A stretch of DNA of 64,000 nucleotides from Lumbricus terrestris. Its lineage: Eukaryota > Annelida > Clitellata > Crassiclitellata > Lumbricidae. A model generated the notes under the pieces. The model was given only the letters and a program-made list of their open reading frames with translations, was not told where the DNA came from and did no database searches. Made by a program: the position numbers and the translations under genes. The stretch covers positions 2,352,841 to 2,416,840 of the forward strand of contig OX457040.1 of NCBI GenBank assembly GCA_949752735.1. The letters are read 5' to 3'. Positions 12,001-23,900 of the stretch are shown piece by piece; position 1 is the stretch's first letter; every line of letters begins with the position of its first letter.

Positions 12001-15000
12001 AGATGCCTCTGTTGTACGCGTCGAGAATGTAGACGCGATTGTCGCCCGCAAAGTCTCTCTCGTGTCCATTGCCCTAAACAATACGACAGTTCACTCACTA
12101 TCTACATACAAACAAGGAGTTATCTTCAATGTTGATTGGAGGTGATAATGATAATCTTTTCATTTAATTTCAAACTGATAAACACAGTAAAAGTACAATT
12201 CATAGTACTGTATGATACCGAGGCCATGCGCTCTTCATTCCATATTGTTTACCACTACCCTAAACCCCAGATTAGGGGATGTAATCTCGGGGCATTTGCT
12301 CAATCCCGGGATTATAAATGAGTCAATCCCGGCCGGGATTGGTTTATAATGGCAATTTAAAATTTTTCGTAGCTCGGCTTCGAGTCAAGGCACACCGAAC
12401 ACGAGTGAAAAATAGGTCAAATCGGTCGGTGGAACTCTGCAAGGTGCTAACAAAATTAATTAACAGATGCCGCCCGGAGAGGCTAATGCATGTAGTCGGA
12501 GAGACAAAGACCAAGTTGGGATTTGGAGGACAGAGGAATGATTGTCAAACCTCAGTCATACATGCCTAGAAATTATAGCAACAAATTGTTATAATACACA
12601 TAAACGACACACAAAATGATCTGATACGTCATAGTTACAACAGAATTACCAGAAAAACGATGCGATATATATATTCAAAATATATTAACTGCAAAAGAGA
12701 GACCTGGTGAGCGTCGAGGTCGATGATCATGGCCGTCTTGATTCCACGATCACGAAACATGTAGCGTATCGCAAGTGTGATGTCCGCATAGACGCAGAAA
12801 CCACCGCCAGCGTCGGCCGAGCAATGGTGGAATCCACCACCGATGTTGATTGCCCAACCTCTGTCCAATGCCAGATCAGCCGCCTATAGAAACGGAGGAA
12901 GAAATTATACCGATAAGAAGCTGGTCTTCTGCGAGAGTTTGATAAGAGACCGTCTTTAATAAAGTTGCCCAAAGGTGACCAGAGTCCCACTAAACAGGGC
13001 CACCTAGGTATCGGTACTGGTAACAGTGGAAGTTGGTAAGATTCAACTGAAATAGAACACAGTTAGTATTGTCCAATAAACAGAATAATTATAAGGAGTA
13101 GTTATACATGTATATATAATTTATGTATTACTCTATGCCAATGTAGGTGATGTGGCATTCCTTGTTGTTGGAGATCCATTTGGGTTCTTCATAATTTCAT
13201 ATTAAATCCTGATTCTATTTATTTGCATCAATCCTTGGTTTGGTGCGGTAAGCGTTTGTTACTCAGTGTGCTTATAAAGAACAATGTTGGAAACCAAACA
13301 TGTGGTAAATTTTGATAACATAGTCTATGTGTTTTTATGAATGTTTGTGCAAGTATATATAAAAAACTAAATCAATAAGAATCTGGTCTTTATTTGAGTT
13401 CAATAAGAAACCGTATTTGACACAATTTCTGCCAATCTATGCACTAGTTTACGAACATGTGTAGTTCTGAAATGTATGTGTTTATATGTGAATGTTTGCA
13501 TGCATCTAAAATGTATGAATGCATCTTGCTCTCATGTTTCATCACCCGACCAAAGACTACAACAGCAGAGCTGTATGATTGGTGGCGTCCCTATATTTTG
13601 ACCACATCTCTTCTTCATTGATCATAATCATTAGTGGGGTGCAGTGGTGTTGTGGGTATGTTCGTTGCCTTGCAGCCAAATGGTTCCAGGTTCGAATCTA
13701 CCTCAAGCTGCTTCATAGGGACCTTGAGCAAGTCCTTCACTCGCAATTGCTTGGCGCTTCGGCGTGAAACTCCGATGCAGTGTCCGCACTGTAGTCAGGG
13801 AGTGCTTCTGAGTAGTGAGCTTGAAGAGGCGCTATAGAAATGGAGAAATAAATATATATTTTAAAATTATATCCATCACTTGCTCTATATAAGTCCATAA
13901 AACGAATGAATGAATAAGTAGATAAACAGATAGATAAGAAGCGAGATCATCATACTATGATGGATCCTGCCGTCTGGTATCGCATTGGACGCAAGACAAT
14001 ACTTTGAACCAAACAATTGCAGAAGCACGCGACGAAAGGCACCTCGGTTATCTGCGCGACATTGATGCTCCACTGAAATGAACACAAGACAATTTATTTA
14101 TAGAAATGATGATCAGACGTGTTTTGATACATTAAATAACATCATCCATGGATGTATTTACTATTCATTAAGCATGACATTGTGGCCGAGGATCCATGTT
14201 TATTATTATTATTAGTAGTAGAAGTAGTATCATTATTATTAGTATCACTATTATTATTAGTATCATTATTATTATTAGAATCATCATTATATTAGTATCA
14301 TTATTATATTAGTATCGTTATTATATTAGTATCAGTATTATTAGTATCGTTATTATTAGTATCATTATTATTATTAGTATCATTATAATTATTAGTATCA
14401 TTATAATTATTAGTATCATTATTATTATTAGAATCATTATAATTATTAGTATCATTATTATCAGTATCATTATTATTATTAGTATCATTATTATTATTAT
14501 TAGTATCATCATTATATTAGTATCATTATTATTAGTATCATTATCATTAGTATCATTATTATTAGTATCATTACTATTACTATCATACTTAGTATAACTA
14601 TTATTGATATCATTATTCTTAGTATAATTATTATTGGCATCATTATTATTAGTATCATTTTTATTGGTTTCATTATTATTAGCATCGTTGGACATCGTTT
14701 AGCATTATTAGTTCCATTATTATTAGTATCATTATTATTAGTATCAATATTATTATCAGTATCATCATTATATTAGTATCATTATTATTAGTATCATTAT
14801 TATTATTAGTATCATTATTTTCATTAGTATCATTATTAATGGTATCATTATTATTGGTATAATTATTATTAGTATCATACCTGGATGGGAGGATTGAGCA
14901 CACATTAAGAATTCCTAAGTAGACTGTTTTAACAAAAGCTGGTCAACATTAATTTTGACTGATTACTAATTTAATCATTTTGAACGGAACCTTTAGGCTG

Positions 15001-16410
15001 TCCAGATATCGTTCAGTGTGAACCAGCAGCAACTCCGCTTTTGAAATTTCCACCGGACAAACGACGGTCTCTGGACGGACGAGATTGTGCTCTGTTGATA
15101 ACATAACACACAATTTGAACTTTGGAACACATGTTTGTCAGAGTTTAGAACACAATAAAACACATGTTTGTCAGATTTAGAACACATGTTTGTCAGAATT
15201 TAAAACACATGCTTGTCAGAGTTTAGAACACATATCTCTGTCAGAGTTTAGAACACATGTTTGTCAGAATTTATAACACATGTTTGTCAGAGTTTAGACA
15301 TATGTTTGTCATAACTTAGAACATAATTATGTTTGTCACAATTTAGAAAACATGTTTGTCAACATGTAGCCTCTATTTGCATCTGACAAGTGCACATGCA
15401 TTACATTGCATAAAACAAGTAGCCAACAAACATTTTTAAAAAGCTAGAGATGACAGTTAACAGCAGATTTCAAAGTCACGCGCACGTAGCTAAATATAAC
15501 TGAAAATGCAGATCAGTTGGTGTCAGAAACTATTTTTGTTTAAACTGATATAACAATGAGATTCAATGATAGAGATAGGATCTGTAAAAAAAGTACTGCA
15601 TTCAGTTTTGAGTCACGAGACCCTGTGTGGAGAGACAGCGCTCAAGAAACGAGATTTTGATCAGTTTGTAGGACAAATCAGATATCAAGAGTTGACACGA
15701 TCAAAATTCGTTTAGTCTGCTGACCTTCCAGAAGCTGGAAAACTCTTCCCCACTTCTTGGAATCGAATGGATGACAGTTTTCGAGGCCGAAGAAACTGAT
15801 GTTGTAGAGCGGGGAGTAGACGATCGGAAGCTGATCATCTCGCGCCTTCACGTAGAGCTGGCGCAACGGAATTCTACGAAAAATTATTTCGCATTCTTGA
15901 ATTTAGCAGAACATTTATATAGCACCTTCAGCACATTGCTCTTAGTTAACTCACTGGTTAAAAGTTCTTTTCTGTCATTGTATAGCTGCATTGTATTTTT
16001 GACGGTTGTCTATTTCGGTACACCACTGCCTAATTATTCCTACAATGCATAGGGGTTGTGTATAGCAGGGTCCAGGATCTCTTTAGTTTCCTCTGTGAAA
16101 CCAGAGTTTTAGTATTTTCACTTACCTCAGTGACATATCTGTATTATTGCACAGAATAAATAAATATAAATAATCAAAATATATATAAGATAGTTACGAA
16201 CATGAGGAGGCAGAGAGTCCTACAGCAAATGTGAAATAACGCCGGCCAAAGACAAGACGTGAACCAGGAACTAAATCCTTTCCCGTAGATTCTGATCAAA
16301 GAAAAGAGCGACTTTTAACAGAGTTACAAGATATAAACGTTAAATTCTAAACAAGTTTCTGTCACTAACCTATCATCATTACGGCAAAAGCAACAGATGC
16401 GGCAACCCAT
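9095..16410 (-). CDS. HDAC11: HDAC11, class IV histone deacetylase / lysine fatty deacylase
   Basis: Zn-dependent class IV deacetylase; the vertebrate enzyme removes long-chain acyl groups from lysine. Minus-strand exons in order: 16410-16370, 15873-15725, 15091-14991, 14072-13956, 12883-12704, 12073-11977, 11173-11104, 10393-10285, 9274-9095. All junctions are GT-AG and all phases agree. The product is 347 aa, the same length as the human protein. Visible landmarks: LPIVYSPLYNISFFGLENCHPFD near residues 30-52; GGGFHHCS with catalytic His155/156; zinc ligands in DLDAHQGNGHERDF (Asp193, His195) and NAGTD (Asp273); and the catalytic Tyr316 in TSGGYQRR. The chosen ATG has A at -3 and G at +4 and gives an unusual cysteine-rich start, MGCRICCFC, that replaces the human N-terminus. 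Introns carry SINEs and large microsatellites. The reading frame is intact, so the gene is probably functional. Confidence 0.93.
9427..9850. repeat. Long inverted-repeat (fold-back) element
   Basis: The left arm begins TTTTTTGGCAGCCATG and reads through GATTGGAAGATTGAG. The right arm reads CAATCAATCTTCCA and returns to CATGGCTGCCAAAC, so the two arms are imperfect inverse copies of about 150 bp. A related left arm and end occur at 63495-63850. It lies in the last HDAC11 intron. No ORF of note; probably a MITE. Confidence 0.5.
9971..10185 (+). mobile_element. tRNA-derived SINE, family A
   Basis: Pol III A-box-like TGGTGTAGTGG (about 9981-9991) and a perfect B box GGTTCGAATCC (10024-10034), then a conserved body (GCTTCGGCGTGAAACTCCG) and a 3' tail (GAGCGCCTCTGAGTAG...GAAGGGGCGCTATA). 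The tail matches the LINE fragment at 57525-57790. It lies in the last HDAC11 intron, antisense to the gene. Confidence 0.85.
13630..13850 (+). mobile_element. tRNA-derived SINE, family A
   Basis: Second forward copy: head GGGGTGCAGTGGTGTTGTGG, B box GGTTCGAATCT at about 13689-13699, body GGCGCTTCGGCGTGAAACTC, tail TTCTGAGTAGTGAGCTTGAA followed by GAGGCGCTATAGAAATG. It lies in HDAC11 intron 4 (between exons 13956-14072 and 12704-12883). Confidence 0.85.
14196..14880. repeat. TATTATTAGTATCAT microsatellite/minisatellite
   Basis: About 685 bp built from ATT, ATC and AGT triplets, in irregular units like TATTATTAGTATCAT. It lies in HDAC11 intron 3. The long Asn/Ile/Thr-rich reading frames across it are products of this composition and are not genes. 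Confidence 0.9.
15105..15365. repeat. About 23-bp minisatellite (ACACATGTTTGTCAGAGTTTA)
   Basis: Roughly ten imperfect units of AACACATGTTTGTCAGAGTT lie immediately beyond the acceptor of HDAC11 exon 3 (15091), in intron 2. The units vary in length (21-24 bp). Confidence 0.85.
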
Positions 16411-16945
16411 GTTACACTTCGTCGCTCAACGAAATTGCTTTCTTAACGAGAAAAACGTTAATCGAAAACCAATTACACTCTAAGCAAAACTCTTTCGACT
16501 GCCTGTAGAACAGAGCCTCATTCTTCATTTAACGCGAATCTTATCGTTGCATGAATAATAATAATAATCTGTGACCCATGAACAAAGTAAGTAACCGTGT
16601 TGCGGCTTGTCAACGTGATTTTTTATTATAAACTTCCTCAAAAGTAAAATAGCGCTTCATCAATGTTCTGCATATTTTGGCTCACGGAAGACCACACACC
16701 CGTATGGCACACACACCGTAAAATGACAGTTTCAGAAAACCTCATTATGATCTAAGACAATTTATAAATTGTAAATAAATATATAAATGAATTTTTTTTA
16801 GTTAAAAGCAACTGCAGCACTCTCGTTTATTTGGAGAAACTCAACAACAAAAATAATTGGGACAGGTCAGGATCAAGGTCAGGACCGACCTATTAATAGC
16901 GTCTGGCCAACTGCGGAGCCAATAGCAACAAGCCATACATGCAGC

Positions 16946-16979
16946 CATGATGTAGGAAATACGTATTTCCTACATCATG
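16946..16979. repeat. 34-bp perfect palindrome
   Basis: CATGATGTAGGAAATAC is followed directly by its exact reverse complement GTATTTCCTACATCATG with no spacer. CATGCAGCC occurs on both sides in direct orientation. It lies about 540 bp upstream of the HDAC11 start codon, between the gene and a SINE. Confidence 0.9.
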
Positions 16980-17007
16980 CATGCAGCCAAAGAAAATCAG
17001 AGGGGCC

Positions 17008-17240
17008 CGGTATTATTATGGTTAACACGCTGGCCAAGTGTGCGAGAGGTAGTGAGTTCGAGCCCCCGTTGGGCGGATTTGCTTTGTAGGCTGCCATTGG
17101 CGCCGTGTAATTACTATATATGCTGTCTGTTCAGTTGGTAGTTAAGTTTAATTAAGATTACTGCATAACCTGTAAATGTAAAGCGCAGTGCGTGTTGCAG
17201 GCGTTTAATTAAAGAAAAGATATTATTATTAGATCTCAAT
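17008..17240 (+). mobile_element. tRNA-derived SINE, family B
   Basis: Head GGTTAACACGCTGGCC with the B-box-like GAGTTCGAGCCCC, then GCGGATTTGCTTTGTAGGCTG, GTCTGTTCAGTTGGTAGTTAA, and a tail GCAGGCGTTTAATTAAAG followed by (ATT)n. Other copies in this window are at 32264, 32660, 43604 and 56757. Confidence 0.8.
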
Positions 17241-17590
17241 TAGGCCTAAGGCAGTTTATTATAGGCTATAATATAGCCGGGACATATATAGCCTACATAC
17301 GTGGCTTAAATCGGCCTAAATTGTTGCAAAACAGAAACTGATAGCCCTCTGCAAACTTATTTACAAATCCATAATTAATTACCATTCAAAAATTAGACGA
17401 GATGGTTTTCATTTTTCTAATCTAGAATCACCGATATAATAAGCTATCTTAAAACGTAGTCGATCCTACATGTAGGTCTAAATTATCTGACAACAGGACG
17501 CCGTAAACGACGCATAGAATATACGGGACCCGTAGGCCTATAGGCCTACATCTAGGAAAATTTGACAGAACATACAAAAGCCACGTTGGC

Positions 17591-17854
17591 CTACCCTGAA
17601 GTTTGCTTTCTCCTCCATCGCAGATACCTTGACCAAGCGAAATAGCAGGCCACACAGACTATACCTAACGATGCAGTCGTTACATAATAATTTGGTCCTC
17701 TTGGTGAAACGTGTGCAGAATTATTGTTCCTATTGCGAAAACCGAGTTCGCTGACGACTGCTTCCTTCAGATCCTGGAAATATCTCCAAGTCTTCCACAC
17801 CAGGGATGGACTTCCTACCACGAATAGGCCTACTTGGTCAGCTTCATCAGCCAT
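17591..17854 (-). CDS. Putative small single-pass membrane protein (doubtful)
   Basis: An 87-codon frame from ATG at 17854 to TAG. The start has a strong context (A at -3, G at +4). The product begins MADEADQVGLF and has a central stretch of polar and Asn-rich residues. It then has one likely membrane helix (YYVTTASLGIVCVACYFAW, about residues 56-74) and a basic tail (RYLRWRRKQ). I do not recognise a family. The frame is open for a further 78 codons upstream, and its first codons run through a copy of the dispersed TAGGCCTA motif, which is absent from the exons of the other genes. It could be a chance ORF, or the coding exon of a small gene transcribed in the same direction as HDAC11. Confidence 0.25.
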   Translation of the reverse strand: MADEADQVGLFVVGSPSLVWKTWRYFQDLKEAVVSELGFRNRNNNSAHVSPRGPNYYVTTASLGIVCVACYFAWSRYLRWRRKQTSG

Positions 17855-18169
17855 GATCAATAGTATCATAGGCCTATAGACTAAGCCTAGGCTATATTGG
17901 TGAATATCTAGACGAATTTGATCTAGATGACTAAGCTTATTCCAACATTGTTCTATGGTTAGACCATGGTTATGTCTTATTCTGGGGCATGAGAAAAAGG
18001 CTACGCACGCTGGACGTCTGCACATGATAACCATCATAGGCCTACACAGTAACACAGCTATACATGTAGGTAATGAAATTCCACGCACGCTATTATTTTT
18101 GACGGCGATGATTCTAAAAATAGATGGTCGTAACTATGATAGCTCTCGATTGACCAAGTTCGCAAATTG

Positions 18170-18597
18170 AAAACATAATGAAGGCGATTGTGGACCACAG
18201 ACTATTTTGCGCGCAAAATGCTAATAATATTTTTTGTTAGCAGTAGGAATAGTCTAAAATTATAAAATCATAGCCTATAATTATGTCTACCGAAATACCG
18301 ATTCGAAAGTTTCAGAAATAGCCTCGAATCCAGTGTCAGAGTGAGAAAATACTTTCGATTCCAGTAGACGAGCAAACCGAGTGAGAAATAGTCTCGAATC
18401 GAGTTAAAGCGCGAGATATATTAGGCCTAGCCTATATCGAAATTAACAGGCCTACACGAAATAGCGCATATAGGCAAGCCAAAAAAGTTTCTGAATAGAC
18501 TGATTCCTCCAAGCACACCACATTACGGTTAATACGATAGATTTTAGGCCTACTATTAGGCCTACTAGGCGTCAAGGCCATATCTATGCTTATTAGG

Positions 18598-18639
<42 letters not shown>

Positions 18640-19780
18640 TTAATAGGCCTACCTGTCATATTTAGCATAATTCCGACATCGTAAACAGTTCCACAAAAAC
18701 CGGAAGAGGGAACACACGATATCCCACAACACAGAAGCTCCTCGCGTCAAACAATCGCACATTTTTCTAACAAATGTGATAGCCATTATAGCCACTCAGA
18801 ATATCGGTAGCCGACAAACCGAATTTCCGCGTTCAACTAGGCCTATGGCCGCTCGAAAAGGTCTGTAGCGCTCCAACATTCGCCACATGCAATTAGGCCT
18901 AGTTTAAACTTGCCGACTACAATAATTCGCTTAAAATTAAATCATAATAACTTCGTCTCGAAGGTTGATAGAAAATGGAGTTTTCACTTTTCGGCAATTC
19001 GTGTAGCCTATAGGTCTATAAAAGTTGGGATTTTAATGGCCATGAGTGCATGTCGAAAAGCGTTTGTTTTCGAATAATGGAATTCCCAATGGTCTAAACT
19101 TAATTTCGGTTTTTCAACCACACTGTTACCATGCTATTGTAGGCCTATCGGGGTTAGACGAAGCTCTGGTAGGCCGATAATATAATGAGTTACAGTAGTC
19201 AATGCGGGAACAGATGAAGGCTTGAAGCATAGAAGAAAAATTGACGAGGCCTATACGGAACTTCGAATTGCACCTAAAAGTCGCAGATGATGGAAACTGG
19301 ACCAAGAGATCGAGAGATTATTATATAGATAAAGGCATGCGCAGAGAAGTAAAGAGGCTATCTAGTCTAAGAGTAGACCTTGGAGTAGACGGTTTAGGCT
19401 ACCGGTACTAGCAATGTAATGACTGGTATGCAGTAGGCAATGCTGACAAGCAACCGGACATGGAGAAGCAGAAACGCAGAATTTAGTATTTCTTAGACAT
19501 GCAACGAATAAAGAACGGCTGCTATTTTATTTTGAGAATTAGCATCAGTGACCTAGCTAATATAAAAATAGTGATATATTCAGTGTTTCCCTTCCTTACA
19601 ACCATTTGCCACATTTGCTGTTTCTGCTGTTCTGACCCTTATTTGCAAATATGATCACCTCAGTTTAAGAAATCTCAAGTTTGCTTTCTTTTTCTTTCAT
19701 AACTGACTAGCATTATCCATATGATTGCATTGAGATCATTAGTTAAGCTATATGTATTCAATCCGTTTAGCCTACATTGC
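18170..19780. other. Gene-free region dense in TAGGCCTA motifs, with a (TA)n tract
   Basis: No exon recognised. An (AT)n microsatellite spans about 18600-18637. Copies of the palindrome TAGGCCTA or close variants occur about every 100 bp across 17220-19270 (for example near 18424, 18546, 18557, 18596, 18645, 18838, 18895, 19140 and 19250). A short segment near 18310-18415 repeats ATAGCCTCGAATCCAGTG / ATAGTCTCGAATCGAGTT-like text. Confidence 0.5.
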
Positions 19781-19788
19781 CTGATCGG

Positions 19789-20641
19789 CAGTGTTATTTC
19801 TATTAACTGAAACTGTAACTGAAATAGCAGAATAACTGAAAAATCTTTGCCAGTTAACTGTAACTGTAACTGAAACTGAAAAATGTTGAATAACTGAAAC
19901 TGTAATAGAAACTGAAAAACAATAACTGTATAACTGAAGAATCAAAAGGAGTTAACTTGAAAATAAAACAAGTGCTTTTTGTGCGACTTGCAGAGCTAGC
20001 CAGAATATTGAAGCCATTTAAGGAGCAGACAGATGCAATGCAAACAGACACTCTTGCACTCTCCAACAAGAAATGCCTTTAAAGAACATGAGACCAATGA
20101 AGAGAAACTAGTCATTAGTTGAGCCCTTACTGCCCCTTAGTGTATAGTATAGTAGTATGTTTGACTACTGCCCTTCTATAACATTTGTAATTCTGCTATT
20201 ACATGACAAGTTGATTAATCACTTTGAGGGGTGTTTCACTCGTTATCTTTTGGTTTGTGAACATATGTGAATTCCATTGTTCTTATTGTAAGTTATAATA
20301 TGTTGACAGTGACACTGTTGGCATGTCATGAAAGGCACTTACATATAAAATACTTCTTTAAAATGTTTTGCAGGCCGAAAGTGCACGGACACAAGTCGAG
20401 AGTGCTTTCTGGGAACTTTGCGCAATATGTGTGACTGTGATCAGTGTCTTAGTAGTTGTGACATTTGAATATACACGTAATAACTGTAACTGAAACTGTA
20501 ACTGAAAAATAAGAAATAACTGTAACTGAAACTGAAAAATCTCATCGCAGTTAACTGTAACTGAAACTGTAACTGAAAAATAAAAAAATAGATAACTGTA
20601 ACTTAAACTGTAACTGAAAAACCATAACTGAAATAACACTG
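19789..20641. mobile_element. Non-autonomous hAT element with AACTGTAACTGAAA repeats
   Basis: Perfect 12-bp terminal inverted repeats CAGTGTTATTTC / GAAATAACACTG and an exact 8-bp duplication CTGATCGG at 19781-19788 and 20642-20649. Inside each end is a block of imperfect AACTGTAACTGAAACTG units (about 19808-19935 and 20478-20630). 853 bp, no transposase. It lies between the small ORF and the 3' end of the GT92 gene. Confidence 0.85.
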
Positions 20642-20934
20642 CTGATCGGCCATTCCATCAGCGACTGATATTGGGGTACCCCTGATAGCGGGAATTGTCC
20701 CTTTCAGGTTCCCCTTTAAGTGCTCAACCGTATATGATCCTTTGCTTTATGATATAGGCCTACTGTTTATTCTTATGATATACTGTTTATATTTCTGTTA
20801 TGTTAGTCATTATAAAATGTTAATATTGTTAGACATTTGTGATCAATGTGCTACGTACGGTTCTTGCCTTCATAAAAAATGGTATTTGATTTGATTTTGA
20901 TTTGATATTTGATTTCATATAGGCTATTCAAACG

Positions 20935-23900
20935 TTACGCTCTGCAGCCATATGACCTTGCTCGTGATGCAACGTTAGCAAAGAGATGTCTCTTGTGTCT
21001 CCACATTTGACGATTGATCGTGTTGCCTGTATAGTTTGGATAGCGTTGATAATCGATCTCTCGATAATGAAAGAGTAGACCATCGCCATCGTCAATCAAA
21101 GCATTAACGTCTCCCTTCCTAACGAGACTACTGTAATAAATTTCGTGAACATGCCAGATGATAAGCCTTTCCGGTCGACCCATAACCTTTGACCTTTCCT
21201 TCCACGGATCCGACTTATCGGAACAAAGCGTCTTCGTCAGAGTCTTCAGCTCGTAACCATTCACTATGAACGGCTCCTCTACTGATAAGTCATTCGGTTC
21301 TTGCATCCGAAAGAAGAGATTTCGGAAATTGTAAGTTGCTAATCTATCTGCTTCCCCATACTGTTTATTCTTGTGTATAAGGTCCAGCATCGTCGTCCAG
21401 TCTGTGGTCCGTGTAGGAACAATGAATTCATCCGTATCCTGGTTGATGGCGTACCTTGTGCGGTACATCACCCGGAACAGACACTCGTTCTGAGCCAGAA
21501 TCTGACCGTGGTAGAATACATTTTCATGTTCAAATGGAAGCACGAAACTGTTGAGTTCCACGAGTCCAAGTTTGGAGTAGTACCAAAGACAGGAGACCAG
21601 TTCCGGTTTGGGTGACTCCAAGTAAAACACGAACTTGTCTGCTCCGAGTAATCGATTCAATTCGATGAATTCAATTATTTCCAACGTTTTCATATAGTCT
21701 CCGAATATCGGTGGAACGCAAATTGTGAAGTTAGAGACTTTGTTCTCATTCCAGGAAAATGTGTTACTTCCATATGAAGACGACCTTTCAAAGTTCCGTC
21801 TCCGTTTTCTGAGATCTGTGACTGGCAAGTAGTTCAGTGGACTTGCACAGATATTACTTACCAAGGACACGGCAGAAGGTGTTGAACTTGTTAAGTTTGT
21901 TGGAAGACTACACAGAACCATACGAGCCAGGAATCTGAAACCATAAAGGACGACATTGCAAAATAATAAAATACAGTCTGTTGTATTCTGTGATAACTTT
22001 TTATGACCCATAAAGCCTAAAAGCACTACTTTAAAGAGGTTATTTGCTCTATTTGATCATGAAGGTATTTCGGACTGACTTTCTGTAATTTTACAAGGTA
22101 CGGTAATTGTTTTAAACACCTGAAAACCCGATGCACGTAATTTTGCCCAATCACTACTCACTGATTTTATTCAACACTAAATGTAAATGTAATCAGATTT
22201 TTATATAGCGACTGTCTTATGGCCTCGACCCTGAGGGTGAGATCTTTCACCACCGCTCGCCCGTTTGAATGGACGCCACGCCATTTAGGTCCCCGTGGAC
22301 GAGCCGTGCTAGCACGAGATTTTGAATCTCTGAAATAGGCACCTTCGTGAATCGAACCACGGTCAGTACGATCTCTTCCACAGACGCGCGGCCGCCAGCT
22401 CTCTTACCGATGTAGCTAACGTGAGCTGACACTAAGAGACCAACATGTCCGAAAGTATTTTAAATGACATTATAACAATAATATAAATACGTACAATGTG
22501 TGGGGCAAACGCCCATGAGGGCTTAGTAACACAGTCAATGCATTTCGTTTTGACCAGTCTGGTGCTATTCTATGAGGGTGTATATACCATGAAAATTTGA
22601 CAAACATGCATCAGAGTCATTCATTGTGCAGAGTAATTCGATACAGTCAGTGTTTAATCTAGACGTCTCTGGGGGGGAAAGTTCCCCCCCCAGGATTGAC
22701 ATCCCCCCCAGAAAAATTTGACGAAATGATATGGTTTTTAGTTACTGTTTTCGTCACTGTTTTACGTGAAGTGTTATAATATACCGTGATATTATTTATT
22801 ATTATATAATTATAATGACATTATTTACTACTATAATACATGTATATGATACTATTATGTTAAGATGACACCTTAAAATGCAGCCATTGCAATGTGGAAA
22901 TTCAAAAAGTTTCTAATGTGTCACTGAAAGAGTACAGCTATTTTGTTAAGACGACACCTTAGAAAGCTGCCATTGCAATGTGGAAATTCAAAAAGTTTCT
23001 AATGGGTCACTGAAAAAGTACAGCTATTTTGTTAACACGTCACCTTAAAATGCAGCCATTACAATGTGGAAATTCAGAAAGTTTCTGATGGGTCACTGAA
23101 AAAGTACAGCTATTTTGTTAAGATGGCACCTTAAAATGCTGCCATTGCAATGTGGAAGTTCAAAAAGTTTCTAATGAGTCACTGAAAAAGTACAGCTATT
23201 TTGTTAAGATGGCACCTTAAAATGCTGCCATTGCAATGTGGAAATTCAAAAATTTTCTAATGGGTCACTGAAAAAGTACAGCTATTTTGTTAAGACGACA
23301 CCTTAAAATGCTGCCATTGCAATGTGGAAATTCAAAAAGTTTCTAATGGGTCACTGAAAAAGTACAGCTATTTTGTTAAGATGACACCTTAAAATGCTGC
23401 CATTGCAATGTGGAAATTCAAAAATTTTCTAATGGGTCCCTGAAAAAGTACAGCTATTTTCTTAAGATGACTCTTTAAAATGTTGACAGTGCAACGTGGA
23501 AATTCAAAATGTTTCTAATGGGTCACTGAAAAAGAGCAGTAATTTTGTTTTGACGACACCTTAAAATGCAGCCATTGCAATGTGGAAATTCAAAAAGTTT
23601 CTAATGGGGAGGAGTGCATCCCCTCCCCACACCCATCCCCTCCCAGTCTCGGTGCTACGCGCATCACGAGCGTCCTTTGGGCGCTCATGTGTCTCCCCCC
23701 CAGAAACCTCAATTCCCCCCCAGAGGAGGGGGACTAGATTAAACACTGGATACAGTACAGTAACCGGGTCGTCGAACTTGACTCCTCCCTCGCTTTAAAT
23801 GGAGCATATAGTATTATATCATACTGCTTGTTGACAGAATCACGTGTGCGTGAACAACTTGCCCAGGGTCGTTGCGGGTTCGACTCCGGTTAACGACCCT

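Noticed and set aside
14321..14903. Asn/Thr/Ile-rich minus-strand frames
   Set aside because: Produced by the ATT/ATC microsatellite in HDAC11 intron 3.
22859..23617. Regular repeats that could suggest a CRISPR array
   Set aside because: The 86-bp units are contiguous with no unique spacers, lie inside a hAT transposon and are in a eukaryotic intron.
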